Numbered from the stretch's first letter, positions 1 through 9,034 are shown. The stretch is 64,000 nucleotides of DNA from Streptomyces sp. NBC_01267 (GCF_036241575.1 NZ_CP108455.1:4715501-4779500), one strand, 5' to 3'. Made by a program: numbers and translations. The notes: generated by a model from the sequence alone, not told the origin.

Positions 1-270
1 CGTATCGCGATGACCCGCCACATCAAGCGTGGCGGCAAGGTCTGGATCAACATCTACCCGGACCGTCCGCTCACCAAGAAGCCTGCCGAGACCCGCATGG
101 GTTCCGGTAAGGGTTCCCCGGAGTGGTGGATCGCGAACGTCAAGCCCGGCCGGGTGATGTTCGAGCTGTCCTACCCGAACGAGAAGGTCGCTAAGGAGGC
201 GCTCACCCGCGCCGCCCACAAGCTTCCGATGAAGTGCCGCATCGTGCGGCGCGAGGCAGGTGAGTCGTGA
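1..270 (+). CDS. rplP: 50S ribosomal protein L16 (3' part)
   Basis: C-terminal 89 residues of L16, a large-subunit protein near the peptidyl-transferase centre and A-site tRNA. The reading frame is open from base 1 (Arg-Ile-Ala before the first Met at 10), so the gene starts upstream; about 50 residues are missing against the usual 139. Recognisable blocks are [20 protein letters not shown] and [10 protein letters not shown]. Its TGA overlaps the rpmC start, showing translational coupling inside the S10 operon. Identity is secure; only the 5' end is unseen. Confidence 0.97.
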   Translation, partial: RIAMTRHIKRGGKVWINIYPDRPLTKKPAETRMGSGKGSPEWWIANVKPGRVMFELSYPNEKVAKEALTRAAHKLPMKCRIVRREAGES

Positions 271-494
271 TGGCGGCCGGTACCAAGGCGACCGAGCTGC
301 GTGAGCTGAACGACGAGGACCTCGTCGCCAAGCTCCGTGAGGCCAAGGAAGAGCTGTTCAACCTCCGCTTCCAGGCGGCGACCGGGCAGCTCGAGAACCA
401 CGGTCGGCTCAAGTCCGTCCGTAAGGACATCGCCCGGATCTACACCCTGATGCGTGAGCGCGAGCTGGGCATCGAGACGGTGGAGAGCGCCTGA
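270..494 (+). CDS. rpmC: 50S ribosomal protein L29
   Basis: L29, 74 residues, sits at the polypeptide exit tunnel near L23. The family signature is the central [17 protein letters not shown] helix followed by [18 protein letters not shown] at 267 and an ATG at 270 are both in frame. I chose the ATG because it overlaps the rplP stop by one base (TGATG arrangement) and gives the usual length. Its TGA overlaps the rpsQ ATG in the same way, so rplP-rpmC-rpsQ are probably translationally coupled. Confidence 0.96.
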   Translation: MAAGTKATELRELNDEDLVAKLREAKEELFNLRFQAATGQLENHGRLKSVRKDIARIYTLMRERELGIETVESA

Positions 495-778
495 TGAGCG
501 AGAAGAATGTGACTGAGACGACTGAGCAGCGCGGTTTCCGCAAGACCCGTGAGGGTCTCGTCGTCAGCGACAAGATGGACAAGACCGTCGTCGTCGCTGT
601 CGAGGACCGCGTCAAGCACGCGCTGTACGGCAAGGTCATCCGCCGTACGAACAAGCTCAAGGCGCACGACGAGGCCAACGCCGCAGGCGTGGGCGACCGT
701 GTGGTCATCATGGAGACGCGTCCGCTCTCCGCGACGAAGCGCTGGCGCATCGTCGAGATCCTTGAGAAGGCCAAGTAA
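494..778 (+). CDS. rpsQ: 30S ribosomal protein S17
   Basis: S17, 94 residues, binds 16S rRNA early in small-subunit assembly. The OB-fold core is clear: [30 protein letters not shown], then [24 protein letters not shown] and a WRIVEI end. The first 15 residues are a polar extension common in actinobacteria. ATG overlaps the rpmC stop. It is the last gene before a 112-base gap with a strong hairpin, so it probably closes the S10 operon or marks an RNA processing point before rplN. Confidence 0.96.
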   Translation: MSEKNVTETTEQRGFRKTREGLVVSDKMDKTVVVAVEDRVKHALYGKVIRRTNKLKAHDEANAAGVGDRVVIMETRPLSATKRWRIVEILEKAK

Positions 779-822
779 TAATCCCTGAGCTCATCGCTCA
801 GGTCAGTTCCGCCAGGCTCGGT

Positions 823-858
823 GGGGGACCCGCGTAAGTCACTTACGCGGGTTCCCCC
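823..858 (+). terminator. Hairpin between rpsQ and rplN
   Basis: Inverted repeat with 17-base arms (left 823-839, right 841-858) separated by one base, with a single bulged T in the right arm. There is no U-run behind it; the sequence continues into the rplN leader, whose ribosome site AGGAG is at 880-884. It could be the S10 operon terminator, an attenuator, or an RNase processing site between the S10 and spc parts of the transcript. Confidence 0.6.
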
Positions 859-890
859 GCCGGGAACCGGCAGACGATCAGGAGATAGAC

Positions 891-1259
891 GTGATCCAGC
901 AGGAGTCGCGACTTCGCGTCGCCGACAACACGGGTGCGAAGGAAATTCTCACCATTCGTGTTCTCGGTGGCTCGGGTCGCCGCTACGCGGGTATCGGCGA
1001 CGTTATCGTCGCCACCGTCAAGGATGCGATCCCCGGTGGCAACGTGAAGAAGGGTGACGTCGTCAAGGCGGTCATCGTTCGCACCGTCAAGGAGCGCCGC
1101 CGCCAGGACGGCTCGTACATCCGCTTCGACGAGAACGCCGCCGTCATTCTGAAGAACGACGGCGACCCCCGCGGCACCCGTATCTTCGGCCCGGTGGGCC
1201 GTGAGCTGCGCGAGAAGAAGTTCATGAAGATCATCTCGCTCGCGCCGGAGGTGCTGTAA
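891..1259 (+). CDS. rplN: 50S ribosomal protein L14
   Basis: L14, 122 residues, contacts 16S rRNA in intersubunit bridge B8. The protein starts [18 protein letters not shown] and ends with the family block [29 protein letters not shown]. Start is GTG at 891 with AGGAG six bases upstream. This is the first gene of the spc operon. rplX follows after two bases with its ribosome site inside the L14 3' end, so the two are probably coupled. Confidence 0.97.
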   Translation: MIQQESRLRVADNTGAKEILTIRVLGGSGRRYAGIGDVIVATVKDAIPGGNVKKGDVVKAVIVRTVKERRRQDGSYIRFDENAAVILKNDGDPRGTRIFGPVGRELREKKFMKIISLAPEVL

Positions 1260-1261
1260 GC

Positions 1262-1585
1262 ATGAAGATCAAGAAGGGCGACCTGGTTCAGGTCATCACC
1301 GGTAAGGACCGCGGCAAGCAGGGCAAGGTCATCGTTGCCTACCCCACGCAGAACCGTGTCCTCGTCGAGGGTGTCAACCGGGTCAAGAAGCACACCAAGG
1401 CCGGCCAGACCGCTCGTGGTTCGCAGACCGGTGGCATCGTGACGACCGAAGCCCCTGTCCACGTCAGCAATGTTCAGCTGGTTGTGGAGAAGGACGGCAA
1501 GAAGGTCGTCACCCGCGTCGGCTACCGCTTTGACGACGAGGGCAACAAGATCCGCGTTGCCAAGCGGACCGGTGAGGACATCTGA
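1262..1585 (+). CDS. rplX: 50S ribosomal protein L24
   Basis: L24, 107 residues, initiates 50S assembly and lies near the tunnel exit. The N-terminal KOW motif is visible ([20 protein letters not shown], residues 4-23), followed by the conserved [16 protein letters not shown] and the [15 protein letters not shown] strand pair. ATG lies two bases after the rplN stop; the TGA overlaps the rplE ATG by one base. Length and sequence are typical for Streptomyces. Confidence 0.97.
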   Translation: MKIKKGDLVQVITGKDRGKQGKVIVAYPTQNRVLVEGVNRVKKHTKAGQTARGSQTGGIVTTEAPVHVSNVQLVVEKDGKKVVTRVGYRFDDEGNKIRVAKRTGEDI

Positions 1586-2142
1586 TGACTGCCACCACTG
1601 CGCCGCGTCTGAAGACGCGCTACCGCGAGGAAATCGCCGGCAAGCTGCGTGAGGAGTTCTCCTACGAGAACGTCATGCAGATCCCCGGTCTCGTCAAGAT
1701 CGTGGTCAACATGGGTGTGGGCGACGCCGCCCGCGACTCCAAGCTGATCGACGGTGCCATCAAGGACCTCACCACGATCACCGGTCAGAAGCCGGCCGTC
1801 ACCAAGGCCCGCAAGTCGATCGCGCAGTTCAAGCTGCGCGAGGGGCAGCCGATCGGCTGCCACGTCACCCTCCGCGGTGACCGCATGTGGGAGTTCCTGG
1901 ACCGTACGCTGTCGCTCGCGCTTCCGCGTATCCGTGACTTCCGTGGCCTGTCGCCGAAGCAGTTCGACGGCCGTGGCAACTACACCTTCGGTCTCACGGA
2001 GCAGGTCATGTTCCACGAGATCGACCAGGACAAGATCGACCGGGTCCGGGGCATGGACATCACCGTGGTCACCACGGCGACCAATGACGACGAGGGTCGT
2101 GCCCTCCTTCGTCACCTCGGCTTCCCGTTCAAGGAGAACTGA
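1585..2142 (+). CDS. rplE: 50S ribosomal protein L5
   Basis: L5, 185 residues, binds 5S rRNA in the central protuberance and contacts P-site tRNA. Diagnostic blocks: [45 protein letters not shown], then [10 protein letters not shown] and the C-terminal [30 protein letters not shown] overlaps the rplX TGA. rpsN follows after two bases. Nothing unusual is seen. Confidence 0.97.
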   Translation: MTATTAPRLKTRYREEIAGKLREEFSYENVMQIPGLVKIVVNMGVGDAARDSKLIDGAIKDLTTITGQKPAVTKARKSIAQFKLREGQPIGCHVTLRGDRMWEFLDRTLSLALPRIRDFRGLSPKQFDGRGNYTFGLTEQVMFHEIDQDKIDRVRGMDITVVTTATNDDEGRALLRHLGFPFKEN

Positions 2143-2144
2143 CC

Positions 2145-2330
2145 GTGGCGAAGAAGTCCCTGATCGCTAAGGCCGCCCGCAAGCCGAAGTTCGGCGTCCG
2201 CGGGTACACCCGCTGCCAGCGCTGCGGCCGGCCCCACTCCGTCTACCGCAAGTTCGGCCTGTGCCGCGTGTGCCTTCGTGAGATGGCCCACCGTGGCGAG
2301 CTGCCGGGCGTGACCAAGAGCTCCTGGTAA
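2145..2330 (+). CDS. rpsN: 30S ribosomal protein S14, zinc-binding type
   Basis: S14 of the short 61-residue type. It carries the two CxxC pairs of the zinc-ribbon (C+) form: CQRC (residues 24-27) and CRVC (residues 40-43). Streptomyces usually also has a Cys-free paralogue used in zinc starvation, not in this window. GTG start at 2145, preceded by AAGGAG inside the end of rplE. It is the last gene before a 209-base structured gap ahead of rpsH. Confidence 0.96.
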   Translation: MAKKSLIAKAARKPKFGVRGYTRCQRCGRPHSVYRKFGLCRVCLREMAHRGELPGVTKSSW

Positions 2331-2360
2331 TCCCTTCCGGGATAAACCAGAGGCTCTCGG

Positions 2361-2440
2361 TAAGTATCTGGTCGGCAGAAGCCCCGCTCCGCATGCCGTA
2401 GGCTTGCGGGGTTGGGCGTCTGCCGCCCTAGACCGACTTA
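2361..2440 (+). promoter_or_regulatory. Nested hairpin in the rpsN-rpsH gap
   Basis: The 209-base gap holds a two-tier stem. CGGCAGA (2373-2379) pairs with TCTGCCG (2419-2425). Inside it AGCCCCGC (2380-2387) pairs with GCGGGGTT (2406-2413) with wobble ends. No U-run follows and no consensus promoter is obvious. In E. coli S8 represses the spc operon through an rRNA-like hairpin; this could be an equivalent site or a processing signal, but I cannot fold it here. Confidence 0.45.
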
Positions 2441-2539
2441 CTACGCCGTAGGTCCCCGCACCGCACCCGTCCCGCCACTGAGTGGGGAGAGGGATGGCGC
2501 ATACAGGAAACCCCGGCGAGAGAGGCCGAAGGCCAATTC

Positions 2540-2938
2540 ATGACCATGACTGATCCCATCGCAGACATGCTCACGCGTCTGCGTAACGCAAACTCGGCGT
2601 ACCACGACTCCGTCGTGATGCCGCACAGCAAGATCAAGTCGCACATCGCGGAGATCCTCCAGCAGGAGGGCTTCATCACCGGCTGGAAGACCGAGGACGC
2701 CGAGGTCGGCAAGAACCTCGTTCTCGAGCTGAAGTTCGGCCCGAACCGCGAGCGCTCGATCGCCGGCATCAAGAGGATCTCGAAGCCGGGTCTGCGTGTG
2801 TACGCGAAGTCCACCAACCTGCCGAAGGTTCTCGGCGGCCTGGGCGTGGCGATCATCTCCACGTCCCACGGTCTCCTGACCGGCCAGCAGGCCAGCAAGA
2901 AGGGCGTAGGTGGGGAAGTCCTCGCCTACGTCTGGTAG
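2540..2938 (+). CDS. rpsH: 30S ribosomal protein S8
   Basis: S8, 132 residues, a primary 16S rRNA binder and, in E. coli, the translational repressor of the spc operon. Conserved [13 protein letters not shown] at the N-terminus and the RNA-binding loop [12 protein letters not shown] near residues 107-118, ending GGEVLAYVW. The start MTMTD is in the context AATTCATGACC with a purine-rich stretch upstream. It follows the structured gap, so its translation could respond to that element. Confidence 0.97.
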   Translation: MTMTDPIADMLTRLRNANSAYHDSVVMPHSKIKSHIAEILQQEGFITGWKTEDAEVGKNLVLELKFGPNRERSIAGIKRISKPGLRVYAKSTNLPKVLGGLGVAIISTSHGLLTGQQASKKGVGGEVLAYVW

Positions 2939-2959
2939 TCGGGAACGGAGGAAAAGCTA

Positions 2960-3499
2960 ATGTCGCGAATCGGCAAGCTCCCCATCCAGGTTCCCGCCGG
3001 TGTGGACGTCACCATCGATGGCCGCACGGTCGCGGTGAAGGGCCCCAAGGGGACCCTCACGCACACCGTCGCCGCGCCGATCGAGGTCACCAAGGGCGAG
3101 GACGGCGTGCTGAACGTCGTCCGTCCTAACGACGAGCGTCAGAACAAGGCCCTTCACGGCCTGTCCCGCACGCTGGTGGCGAACATGATCACCGGCGTGA
3201 CCGCGGGATACAGCAAGGCGCTCGAGATCAGCGGTGTCGGTTACCGCGTCCAGGCGAAGGGCTCCAACCTGGAGTTCGCCCTGGGCTACAGCCACCCGGT
3301 CGTCGTCGTTGCCCCCGAGGGCATCACCTTCAAGGTCGAGTCGCCCACGAAGCTCAGCGTCGAGGGCATCGACAAGCAGAAGGTCGGCGAGGTCGCCGCT
3401 AACATCCGCAAGCTGCGGAAGCCCGACCCGTACAAGGCCAAGGGCGTCAAGTACGCCGGCGAGGTTATCCGCCGCAAGGTCGGAAAGGCGGGTAAGTAA
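2960..3499 (+). CDS. rplF: 50S ribosomal protein L6
   Basis: L6, 179 residues, lies near the factor-binding stalk base. It starts [17 protein letters not shown] and has the duplicated fold, with the second repeat carrying the family signature [18 protein letters not shown] near the C-terminus. A strong GGAGG site lies ahead of ATG 2960. It is separated from rpsH by 21 bases and from rplR by three bases, in a tightly packed run. Confidence 0.97.
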   Translation: MSRIGKLPIQVPAGVDVTIDGRTVAVKGPKGTLTHTVAAPIEVTKGEDGVLNVVRPNDERQNKALHGLSRTLVANMITGVTAGYSKALEISGVGYRVQAKGSNLEFALGYSHPVVVVAPEGITFKVESPTKLSVEGIDKQKVGEVAANIRKLRKPDPYKAKGVKYAGEVIRRKVGKAGK

Positions 3500-3502
3500 G
3501 CC

Positions 3503-3886
3503 ATGGCATACGGTGTGAAGATCGCCAAGGGCGACGCGTACAAGCGCGCTGCCATCAAGCGCCGCCACGTCCGCGTGCGCAAGCACATCTCCGGTACGCC
3601 GGAGCGTCCGCGCCTGGTCGTGACGCGTTCCAACCGCAACATCGTTGCGCAGGTCATCGACGACATCGCGGGCCACACGCTCGCGTCGGCGTCGACCCTG
3701 GACACCTCGATCCGCGGTGGCGAGGCCGACAAGAGCGCCCAGGCGCAGCAGGTCGGTGCGCTCGTCGCCGAGCGTGCGAAGGCCGCGGGTGTCGAGGCTG
3801 TCGTGTTCGACCGTGGTGGCAACAGGTACGCCGGGCGCATTGCCGCTCTGGCTGACGCCGCCCGCGAAGCCGGGCTGAAGTTCTAA
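3503..3886 (+). CDS. rplR: 50S ribosomal protein L18
   Basis: L18, 127 residues, binds 5S rRNA together with L5. A basic N-terminus ([22 protein letters not shown]) leads into the conserved core [13 protein letters not shown] and the C-terminal [26 protein letters not shown]. Residues 70-85 ([16 protein letters not shown]) vary between species. It starts ATG three bases after the rplF stop; a 46-base gap with a GAGAGG ribosome site separates it from rpsE. Confidence 0.97.
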   Translation: MAYGVKIAKGDAYKRAAIKRRHVRVRKHISGTPERPRLVVTRSNRNIVAQVIDDIAGHTLASASTLDTSIRGGEADKSAQAQQVGALVAERAKAAGVEAVVFDRGGNRYAGRIAALADAAREAGLKF

Positions 3887-3932
3887 GCCCCGGTTCCGGG
3901 ACTAACGGACGTAACAGAGAGAGGTAAATCCA

Positions 3933-4535
3933 ATGGCTGGACCCCAGCGCCGCGGAAGCGGTGCCGGTGGCGGCGAGCGGCGGGACCGGAAGGGTCGCGA
4001 CGGTGGCGCTGCCGCCGAGAAGACCGCTTACGTTGAGCGCGTAGTCGCGATCAACCGCGTTGCCAAGGTTGTCAAGGGTGGTCGTCGCTTCAGCTTCACC
4101 GCGCTCGTCGTGGTCGGAGACGGTGACGGCACCGTAGGTGTCGGTTACGGCAAGGCCAAGGAAGTTCCCGCGGCCATCGCCAAGGGCGTCGAAGAGGCCA
4201 AGAAGAGCTTCTTCAAGGTCCCGCGTATCCAGGGCACCATCCCGCACCCGATCACGGGCGAGAAGGCCGCGGGCGTCGTCCTGCTGAAGCCTGCTTCCCC
4301 CGGTACCGGTGTTATCGCCGGTGGCCCGGTGCGCGCCGTTCTGGAGTGCGCCGGCGTTCACGACATCCTGTCGAAGTCGCTCGGCTCCGACAACGCGATC
4401 AACATCGTGCACGCGACCGTGGCGGCCCTCAAGGGCCTGCAGCGTCCCGAGGAGATCGCGGCTCGCCGTGGTCTGCCCCTCGAGGACGTCGCCCCCGCGG
4501 CTCTGCTCCGTGCGCGTGCGGGAGCGGGTGCGTAA
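3933..4535 (+). CDS. rpsE: 30S ribosomal protein S5
   Basis: S5, 200 residues, lines the mRNA entry channel and affects decoding fidelity. An actinobacterial Gly/Arg-rich extension (about 30 residues) precedes the double-stranded-RNA-binding-like domain with [23 protein letters not shown], followed by [10 protein letters not shown] and the C-terminal [25 protein letters not shown] 3933 has GAGAGG upstream. Its TAA overlaps the rpmD ATG by one base. Confidence 0.97.
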   Translation: MAGPQRRGSGAGGGERRDRKGRDGGAAAEKTAYVERVVAINRVAKVVKGGRRFSFTALVVVGDGDGTVGVGYGKAKEVPAAIAKGVEEAKKSFFKVPRIQGTIPHPITGEKAAGVVLLKPASPGTGVIAGGPVRAVLECAGVHDILSKSLGSDNAINIVHATVAALKGLQRPEEIAARRGLPLEDVAPAALLRARAGAGA

Positions 4536-4717
4536 TGGCTCGCCTCAAGATCACGCAGACGAAGTCGTACATCGGCAGCAAGCAGAACCACCGCGACACC
4601 CTGCGTTCGCTCGGGCTCAAGCGCCTGCACGACGTGGTTGTCAAGGAGGACCGCCCCGAGTTCCGCGGAATGGCTAACACCGTCCGCCACCTCGTGACGG
4701 TTGAGGAGGTCGACTGA
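4535..4717 (+). CDS. rpmD: 50S ribosomal protein L30
   Basis: L30, 60 residues, a small globular protein of the 50S subunit. The sequence [20 protein letters not shown] with the later [10 protein letters not shown] and [10 protein letters not shown] is typical. The open frame extends upstream into rpsE, but the ATG at 4535 overlapping the rpsE stop gives the correct family start and length. The rplO ATG follows its TGA by one base. Confidence 0.96.
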   Translation: MARLKITQTKSYIGSKQNHRDTLRSLGLKRLHDVVVKEDRPEFRGMANTVRHLVTVEEVD

Positions 4718-4718
4718 C

Positions 4719-5174
4719 ATGGCGGAGAACAACCCGCTGAAGGTCCACAACCTCCGGCCCGCCCCCGGTGCCAAGACCGCCAAGACCCGTGTGGGCCGTG
4801 GTGAGGCATCGAAGGGTAAGACCGCAGGTCGTGGTACCAAGGGCACGAAGGCCCGTTACCAGGTTCCGGAGCGCTTCGAGGGTGGGCAGATGCCCCTCCA
4901 CATGCGTCTCCCGAAGCTCAAGGGCTTCAAGAACCCGTTCCGCACCGAGTTCCAGGTCGTGAACCTGGACAAGCTCGGTGAGCTCTACCCGCAGGGTGGG
5001 GACGTCACGGTGGCCGACCTGGTCGCCAAGGGCGCGGTGCGCAAGAACTGCCTCGTCAAGGTCCTTGGCCAGGGCGAGATCTCCGTGGCGCTGACGGTTT
5101 CGGTTGACGCCGTTTCCGGCTCCGCCAAGGAGAAGATTGCCGCCGCGGGCGGCACCGTCACCGAGCTCGTCTGA
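4719..5174 (+). CDS. rplO: 50S ribosomal protein L15
   Basis: L15, 151 residues, a late-assembly 50S protein with a long Gly/Arg/Lys-rich N-terminal arm threading through rRNA ([19 protein letters not shown]). The globular end has [32 protein letters not shown] 4719 is preceded by GAGGAGG in the rpmD 3' end and is preferred over an upstream in-frame codon at 4701. It ends the ribosomal run before a very strong hairpin. Confidence 0.97.
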   Translation: MAENNPLKVHNLRPAPGAKTAKTRVGRGEASKGKTAGRGTKGTKARYQVPERFEGGQMPLHMRLPKLKGFKNPFRTEFQVVNLDKLGELYPQGGDVTVADLVAKGAVRKNCLVKVLGQGEISVALTVSVDAVSGSAKEKIAAAGGTVTELV

Positions 5175-5196
5175 GACGACTCGATGACCTGAACAC

Positions 5197-5236
5197 CCAA
5201 CCGGGGATGCCCTTTTGAAAGGGCATCCCCGGTTGG
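5197..5236. terminator. Perfect hairpin after rplO
   Basis: A 40-base perfect palindrome: 19-base arms (5197-5215 and 5218-5236) with a two-base centre. It follows rplO by 22 bases and precedes secY. No U-run follows. Terminators of this kind, a long GC stem without a U tail, are common in Streptomyces. It probably separates the ribosomal block from secY-adk-map or reduces read-through. Confidence 0.8.
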
Positions 5237-5387
5237 TCGTTCCTAGGGGGCGGGGTCGCCGGTAAGGTGGCGCTGCACTGTCTGAACCCAGCGTGGTGTA
5301 TCCGCGCGGCTATTGACCGATACGTACTCATCGAACCTCAAGACCGTCACCTCTGACGCAGACCGCGCGGGGGTCGCAGGAGGCACC

Positions 5388-6701
5388 GTGCTCACCGCGT
5401 TCGCCCGAGCGTTCAAGACGCCCGACCTGCGCAAGAAGCTGCTCTTCACACTCGCCATCATCGTGATCTACCGGCTCGGGACGCACATCCCGATTCCCGG
5501 TGTCAGCTACTCGAACGTGCAGACCTGCATGGACCAGACGAAGACCAACCAGGGTCTGTTCGGTCTGGTCAACATGTTCAGTGGTGGCGCGCTGTTGCAG
5601 ATCACCATCTTCGCGCTCGGCATCATGCCGTACATCACGGCGAGCATCATCCTTCAGCTGCTGACCGTGGTGATCCCGCGGCTGGAAGCCCTGAAGAAGG
5701 AAGGGCAGTCCGGCCAGGCGAAGGTCACGCAGTACACGCGTTATCTGACGGTCGCGCTCGCGATCCTTCAGGGCACCGGCCTGGTGGCCACCGCCCGTAC
5801 CGGCGCGCTGTTCAGCGGCTGCCCGGTCGCCAGCCAGATCGTGCCCGACCAGTCGATCTTCATCACCGTCACCATGGTCATCTGCATGACCGCCGGTACC
5901 TGCGTCGTGATGTGGCTCGGCGAGCTCGTGACCGACAAGGGCATCGGCAACGGTATGTCGATCCTGATGTTCGTCTCGATCGCCGCCGGTTTCCCCGGTG
6001 CGCTGTGGGCCGTCAAGCAGCAGGGCAAGCTCGCGGACGGCTGGATCGAATTCGGCGCCGTGATCCTGGTGGGTCTGGCCATGGTCGGCCTCGTCGTCTT
6101 CGTGGAGCAGGCCCAGCGCCGGATCCCCGTTCAGTACGCGAAGCGCATGATCGGCCGGAAGTCCTACGGCGGTACGTCCACTTACATCCCGCTGAAGGTC
6201 AACCAGGCCGGTGTGATCCCGGTCATCTTCGCTTCGTCGCTGCTCTACATCCCTGGTCTCGTCGTGCAGTTCAGCGGTTCGACCGCGGGCTGGGCGACCT
6301 GGATCAAGGACAACCTGGTCAAGGGCGACCACCCCGCCTACATCGTTTCGTACTTCCTGTTGATCGTGTTCTTCGCCTTCTTCTACGTGGCGATCTCGTT
6401 CAACCCCGAGGAAGTCGCCGACAACATGAAGAAGTATGGTGGCTTCATCCCGGGCATCCGGGCTGGCCGACCGACCGCTGAGTACCTGAGTTACGTACTC
6501 AACCGGATCACCTGGCCGGGGTCGCTGTATCTGGGTGTGATCGCTCTTGTCCCAACGATGGCGTTGGTGGGCTTCGGTGCGAACCAGAACTTCCCGTTCG
6601 GCGGGACGAGCATCCTGATCATCGTGGGTGTGGGTCTGGAGACCGTGAAGCAGATCGAGAGCCAGCTCCAGCAGCGCAATTACGAAGGGTTCCTCCGCTG
6701 A
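5388..6701 (+). CDS. secY: Protein translocase subunit SecY
   Basis: SecY, 437 residues, is the membrane channel of the Sec translocase, working with SecE, SecG and SecA. Ten hydrophobic segments can be followed from [14 protein letters not shown] to the last at [15 protein letters not shown]. The family blocks [16 protein letters not shown] and the cytosolic [11 protein letters not shown] are present. An upstream TTG (5313) keeps the frame open, but GTG 5388 has AGGAGG (5378-5383) at ideal spacing and gives the usual length. Its TGA overlaps the adk ATG. Confidence 0.96.
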   Translation: MLTAFARAFKTPDLRKKLLFTLAIIVIYRLGTHIPIPGVSYSNVQTCMDQTKTNQGLFGLVNMFSGGALLQITIFALGIMPYITASIILQLLTVVIPRLEALKKEGQSGQAKVTQYTRYLTVALAILQGTGLVATARTGALFSGCPVASQIVPDQSIFITVTMVICMTAGTCVVMWLGELVTDKGIGNGMSILMFVSIAAGFPGALWAVKQQGKLADGWIEFGAVILVGLAMVGLVVFVEQAQRRIPVQYAKRMIGRKSYGGTSTYIPLKVNQAGVIPVIFASSLLYIPGLVVQFSGSTAGWATWIKDNLVKGDHPAYIVSYFLLIVFFAFFYVAISFNPEEVADNMKKYGGFIPGIRAGRPTAEYLSYVLNRITWPGSLYLGVIALVPTMALVGFGANQNFPFGGTSILIIVGVGLETVKQIESQLQQRNYEGFLR

Positions 6702-7357
6702 TGCGTATCGTCCTCGTCGGACCGCCCGGGGCGGGCAAGGGAACGCAGGCCGCGTACCTTGCCAAGAACCTGGTGATCCCGCACATCTCCACGGGCGACC
6801 TCTTCCGTGCCAATATCAGTCAGGGCACGGAGCTGGGCAAGCAGGCCAAGGCGTACATGGACGCCGGCGACCTGGTGCCCGACGAGGTCACCATCGGGAT
6901 GGCACAGGACCGCATGTCCCAGCCGGACGCCGTGGGAGGGTTCCTCCTCGACGGCTTCCCGCGGAACGTCGCGCAGGCCCAGGCGCTCGACGAGTCGCTG
7001 AAGTCCGCGGGGCAGAAGCTGGACGCGGTGCTGGATCTTGAGGTCCCCGAGGACGAGGTCGTCAAGCGGATCGCAGGTCGGCGTACCTGCCGCAACGACG
7101 GCAAGCATGTCTTCCACCTGGTGTACAGCCCGCCCAAGCAGGACGGTGTCTGTGACATCTGCGGTGGCGAGCTGTACCAGCGCGGTGACGACAGCGAGGA
7201 GACGGTCCGCCGTCGCCTGGAGGTCTACCACGCCGAGACCGAGCCGATCATCGACCACTACAAGGCCCAGGGCCTGGTGGTCACGATCTCCGCACTCGGC
7301 AAGGTCACCGAGGTGACCGAGCGGGCCATGGAGGCCCTTCGGGCCGACCGGGCCTGA
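6701..7357 (+). CDS. adk: Adenylate kinase
   Basis: Adk, 218 residues, cytosolic, catalyses ATP + AMP to 2 ADP. The P-loop [10 protein letters not shown] (residues 7-16), the AMP-binding STGDLFR and the [10 protein letters not shown] block are all present. The long LID carries a probable zinc knuckle: Cys-x2-Asp early (CRND) and CxxC later (CDIC), that is three Cys and one Asp. ATG overlaps the secY stop, giving the secY-adk coupling usual in high-GC Gram-positives. Confidence 0.97.
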   Translation: MRIVLVGPPGAGKGTQAAYLAKNLVIPHISTGDLFRANISQGTELGKQAKAYMDAGDLVPDEVTIGMAQDRMSQPDAVGGFLLDGFPRNVAQAQALDESLKSAGQKLDAVLDLEVPEDEVVKRIAGRRTCRNDGKHVFHLVYSPPKQDGVCDICGGELYQRGDDSEETVRRRLEVYHAETEPIIDHYKAQGLVVTISALGKVTEVTERAMEALRADRA

Positions 7358-7373
7358 CGCAGTACGTATCCAG

Positions 7374-7406
7374 ACGGCCGCGGTGTCCCCAGGACGCCGC
7401 GGCCGT
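7374..7406. terminator. Hairpin between adk and map
   Basis: Perfect 10-base arms ACGGCCGCGG (7374-7383) and CCGCGGCCGT (7397-7406) around a 13-base loop, followed by ACTGTT. It lies 16 bases after the adk stop. It may act as a partial terminator; map would then be read partly from its own promoter in the rest of the gap. Confidence 0.55.
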
Positions 7407-7483
7407 ACTGTTGAACAGACATCTGGCGCACTCACAATCCGGTGTCGCACACACAATCCGGGTTCGACGGGGAAGGCAATTCG

Positions 7484-8329
7484 ATGGTGGAGATCAAGAC
7501 TCCCGAGCAGATCGCGAAGATGCGTGAGGCGGGGCTGGTCGTTGCCGCGATCCACTCCGCGACCCGGGAAGCCGCGGTGCCCGGGGCGACCACGAACGAT
7601 CTGGACCAGGTGGCCCGGAAGGTGCTCGCCGAGCACGGCGCGAAGCCGAACTTCCTCGGGTACGGCGGGTTCCCCGCCACGATCTGTACGTCGGTGAACG
7701 AGGTCGTGGTCCACGGCATCCCCGACGACAGGACCGTCCTCAAGGACGGCGACATCATCTCGATCGACTGCGGCGCCATCATCGACGGCTGGCACGGCGA
7801 CGCGGCGTACACCGCGTTCGTCGGCACGGGGCACGCCCCGGAGCTGGTCGAGCTCTCCCGGGTGACCGAGGAGTCGATGTGGGCCGGGATCGCCGCGATG
7901 AAGAAGGGCGCCAGGCTGGCCGAGGTCTCGAAGGCGATCGAGGGCTACATCCGCCGCCAGCCCCGCCCGTCCTCCGGCAAGTACGGGATCATCGAGGACT
8001 ACGGGGGCCACGGCATCGGCTCGGAGATGCACATGGACCCGCATCTGCTGAACTACGTCGACAAGCGGCGCCTCATCGGCCGGCACAACCCGAAGCTGGT
8101 GCCCGGGTTCTGCCTGGCGATCGAGCCGATGGTCTCGCTGGGCACCCCGCGGACCCAGGTGCTGGACGACGACTGGACGGTCATCACGACCGACGGGACC
8201 TGGTCCTCGCACTGGGAGCACTCGATCGCGCTGACCGAGGAGGGCCTGATCGTGCTGACCGCGCCCGACGGCGGCAAGGCCAAGCTGGCCGAGCTGGGTG
8301 TCACGACCGCCCCCGACCCGCTCGGCTGA
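7484..8329 (+). CDS. map: Methionine aminopeptidase, type I
   Basis: MetAP, 281 residues, removes the initiator Met co-translationally. Metal ligands of the pita-bread fold are visible: the two Asp in DGDIISIDCGAIIDGWHGDAAYT, the His in GGHGIGSEMHMDPH, and Glu residues in LAIEPMVSLG and HWEHSIALTEEG. An ORF extension to 7442 is possible, but ATG 7484 (MVEIKTPEQIAKM) fits the family start and has a GGGGAAGG site. The link with secY-adk is the standard gene order. Confidence 0.95.
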   Translation: MVEIKTPEQIAKMREAGLVVAAIHSATREAAVPGATTNDLDQVARKVLAEHGAKPNFLGYGGFPATICTSVNEVVVHGIPDDRTVLKDGDIISIDCGAIIDGWHGDAAYTAFVGTGHAPELVELSRVTEESMWAGIAAMKKGARLAEVSKAIEGYIRRQPRPSSGKYGIIEDYGGHGIGSEMHMDPHLLNYVDKRRLIGRHNPKLVPGFCLAIEPMVSLGTPRTQVLDDDWTVITTDGTWSSHWEHSIALTEEGLIVLTAPDGGKAKLAELGVTTAPDPLG

Positions 8330-8362
8330 GTCTTCGGCCGACCGGCTTAAGGATCTTGACAG

Positions 8363-8401
8363 CAGGGCATCCTTCCCGGATTCGTCTTTACGGATGCCCT
8401 G
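8363..8401. promoter_or_regulatory. Inverted repeat upstream of infA
   Basis: Ten-base perfect arms CAGGGCATCC (8363-8372) and GGATGCCCTG (8392-8401) lie in the 163-base gap before infA. A TTGACA box (8356-8361) overlaps the left side, and a -10-like TAGACT (8405-8410) lies just downstream. The two boxes are too far apart to form one promoter. The repeat may be the map terminator or an operator for an infA promoter. Confidence 0.45.
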
Positions 8402-8492
8402 ACGTAGACTGACTCGTCGGCTCGCGTATACCCGTATGTCTTCATGCGTGCTGTACGGAGTCGATCAAGGTAGCCGATTCGAAGGGCGAAGC

Positions 8493-8714
8493 GTGGCCAA
8501 GAAGCAAGGTGCCATCGAAATCGAGGGCACCGTGATCGAGTCCCTCCCGAACGCAATGTTCAAGGTGGAACTTCAGAACGGTCACAAGGTCCTAGCGCAC
8601 ATCAGCGGCAAGATGCGGATGCACTACATCCGCATCCTCCCGGATGACCGGGTCGTGGTGGAGCTGTCTCCTTACGACCTGACGCGTGGTCGGATCGTCT
8701 ACCGCTACAAGTAG
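8493..8714 (+). CDS. infA: Translation initiation factor IF-1
   Basis: IF-1, 73 residues, an OB-fold protein that occupies the ribosomal A site during initiation. The sequence [30 protein letters not shown] and [34 protein letters not shown] is almost invariant in the phylum. The GTG at 8493 is the real start; the frame is open to 8436. It is followed by rpmJ, rpsM, rpsK and rpoA, so it opens the alpha-operon part of the cluster. Confidence 0.97.
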   Translation: MAKKQGAIEIEGTVIESLPNAMFKVELQNGHKVLAHISGKMRMHYIRILPDDRVVVELSPYDLTRGRIVYRYK

Positions 8715-8776
8715 ATCTTGCCCGCATCCCGCTTCGCGGTGGGGTGGTGGCACCGACCCGGAGAACCTGACATCCC

Positions 8777-8890
8777 ATGAAGGTCAAGCCGAGCGTCAAG
8801 AAGATCTGCGACAAGTGCAAGGTGATCCGCCGTCACGGTCGGGTCATGGTCATCTGCGACAACCTGCGCCACAAGCAGCGCCAGGGCTGA
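8777..8890 (+). CDS. rpmJ: 50S ribosomal protein L36, zinc-binding type
   Basis: L36, 37 residues. It starts [11 protein letters not shown] and has the zinc ligands Cys11, Cys14, Cys27 and His32 of the C+ form. It lies 62 bases after infA and ends at TGA 8888-8890. The order infA-rpmJ-rpsM-rpsK is conserved across many bacteria, which supports the call. It is the shortest ribosomal gene here. Confidence 0.95.
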   Translation: MKVKPSVKKICDKCKVIRRHGRVMVICDNLRHKQRQG

Positions 8891-9006
8891 CGCACGACCT
8901 GCACCTCGCAGTTCTTCGCGCGACGCACGTAAATACGTACATACGCAGGGCCCGCCCAGCTGACACAGCGGGCGACACCTCCGGCGGGGGCCGGGGACCC
9001 GGAATC

Positions 9007-9034
9007 GTGCCTACGCATCTGTAGGCACTTTTGT
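9007..9034 (+). terminator. Intrinsic terminator between rpmJ and rpsM
   Basis: Perfect 8-base arms GTGCCTAC (9007-9014) and GTAGGCAC (9021-9028) with a 6-base loop, directly followed by TTTTGT. This looks like a classical rho-independent terminator or attenuator, in the 192-base gap between rpmJ and rpsM. The preceding part of the gap is unusually A/T-rich (about 8928-8948). I see no clear promoter between the terminator and rpsM. Confidence 0.65.

Noticed and set aside
8356..8410. One promoter made of TTGACA and TAGACT before infA
   Set aside because: The boxes are 43 bases apart, far beyond any sigma-70-type spacing.
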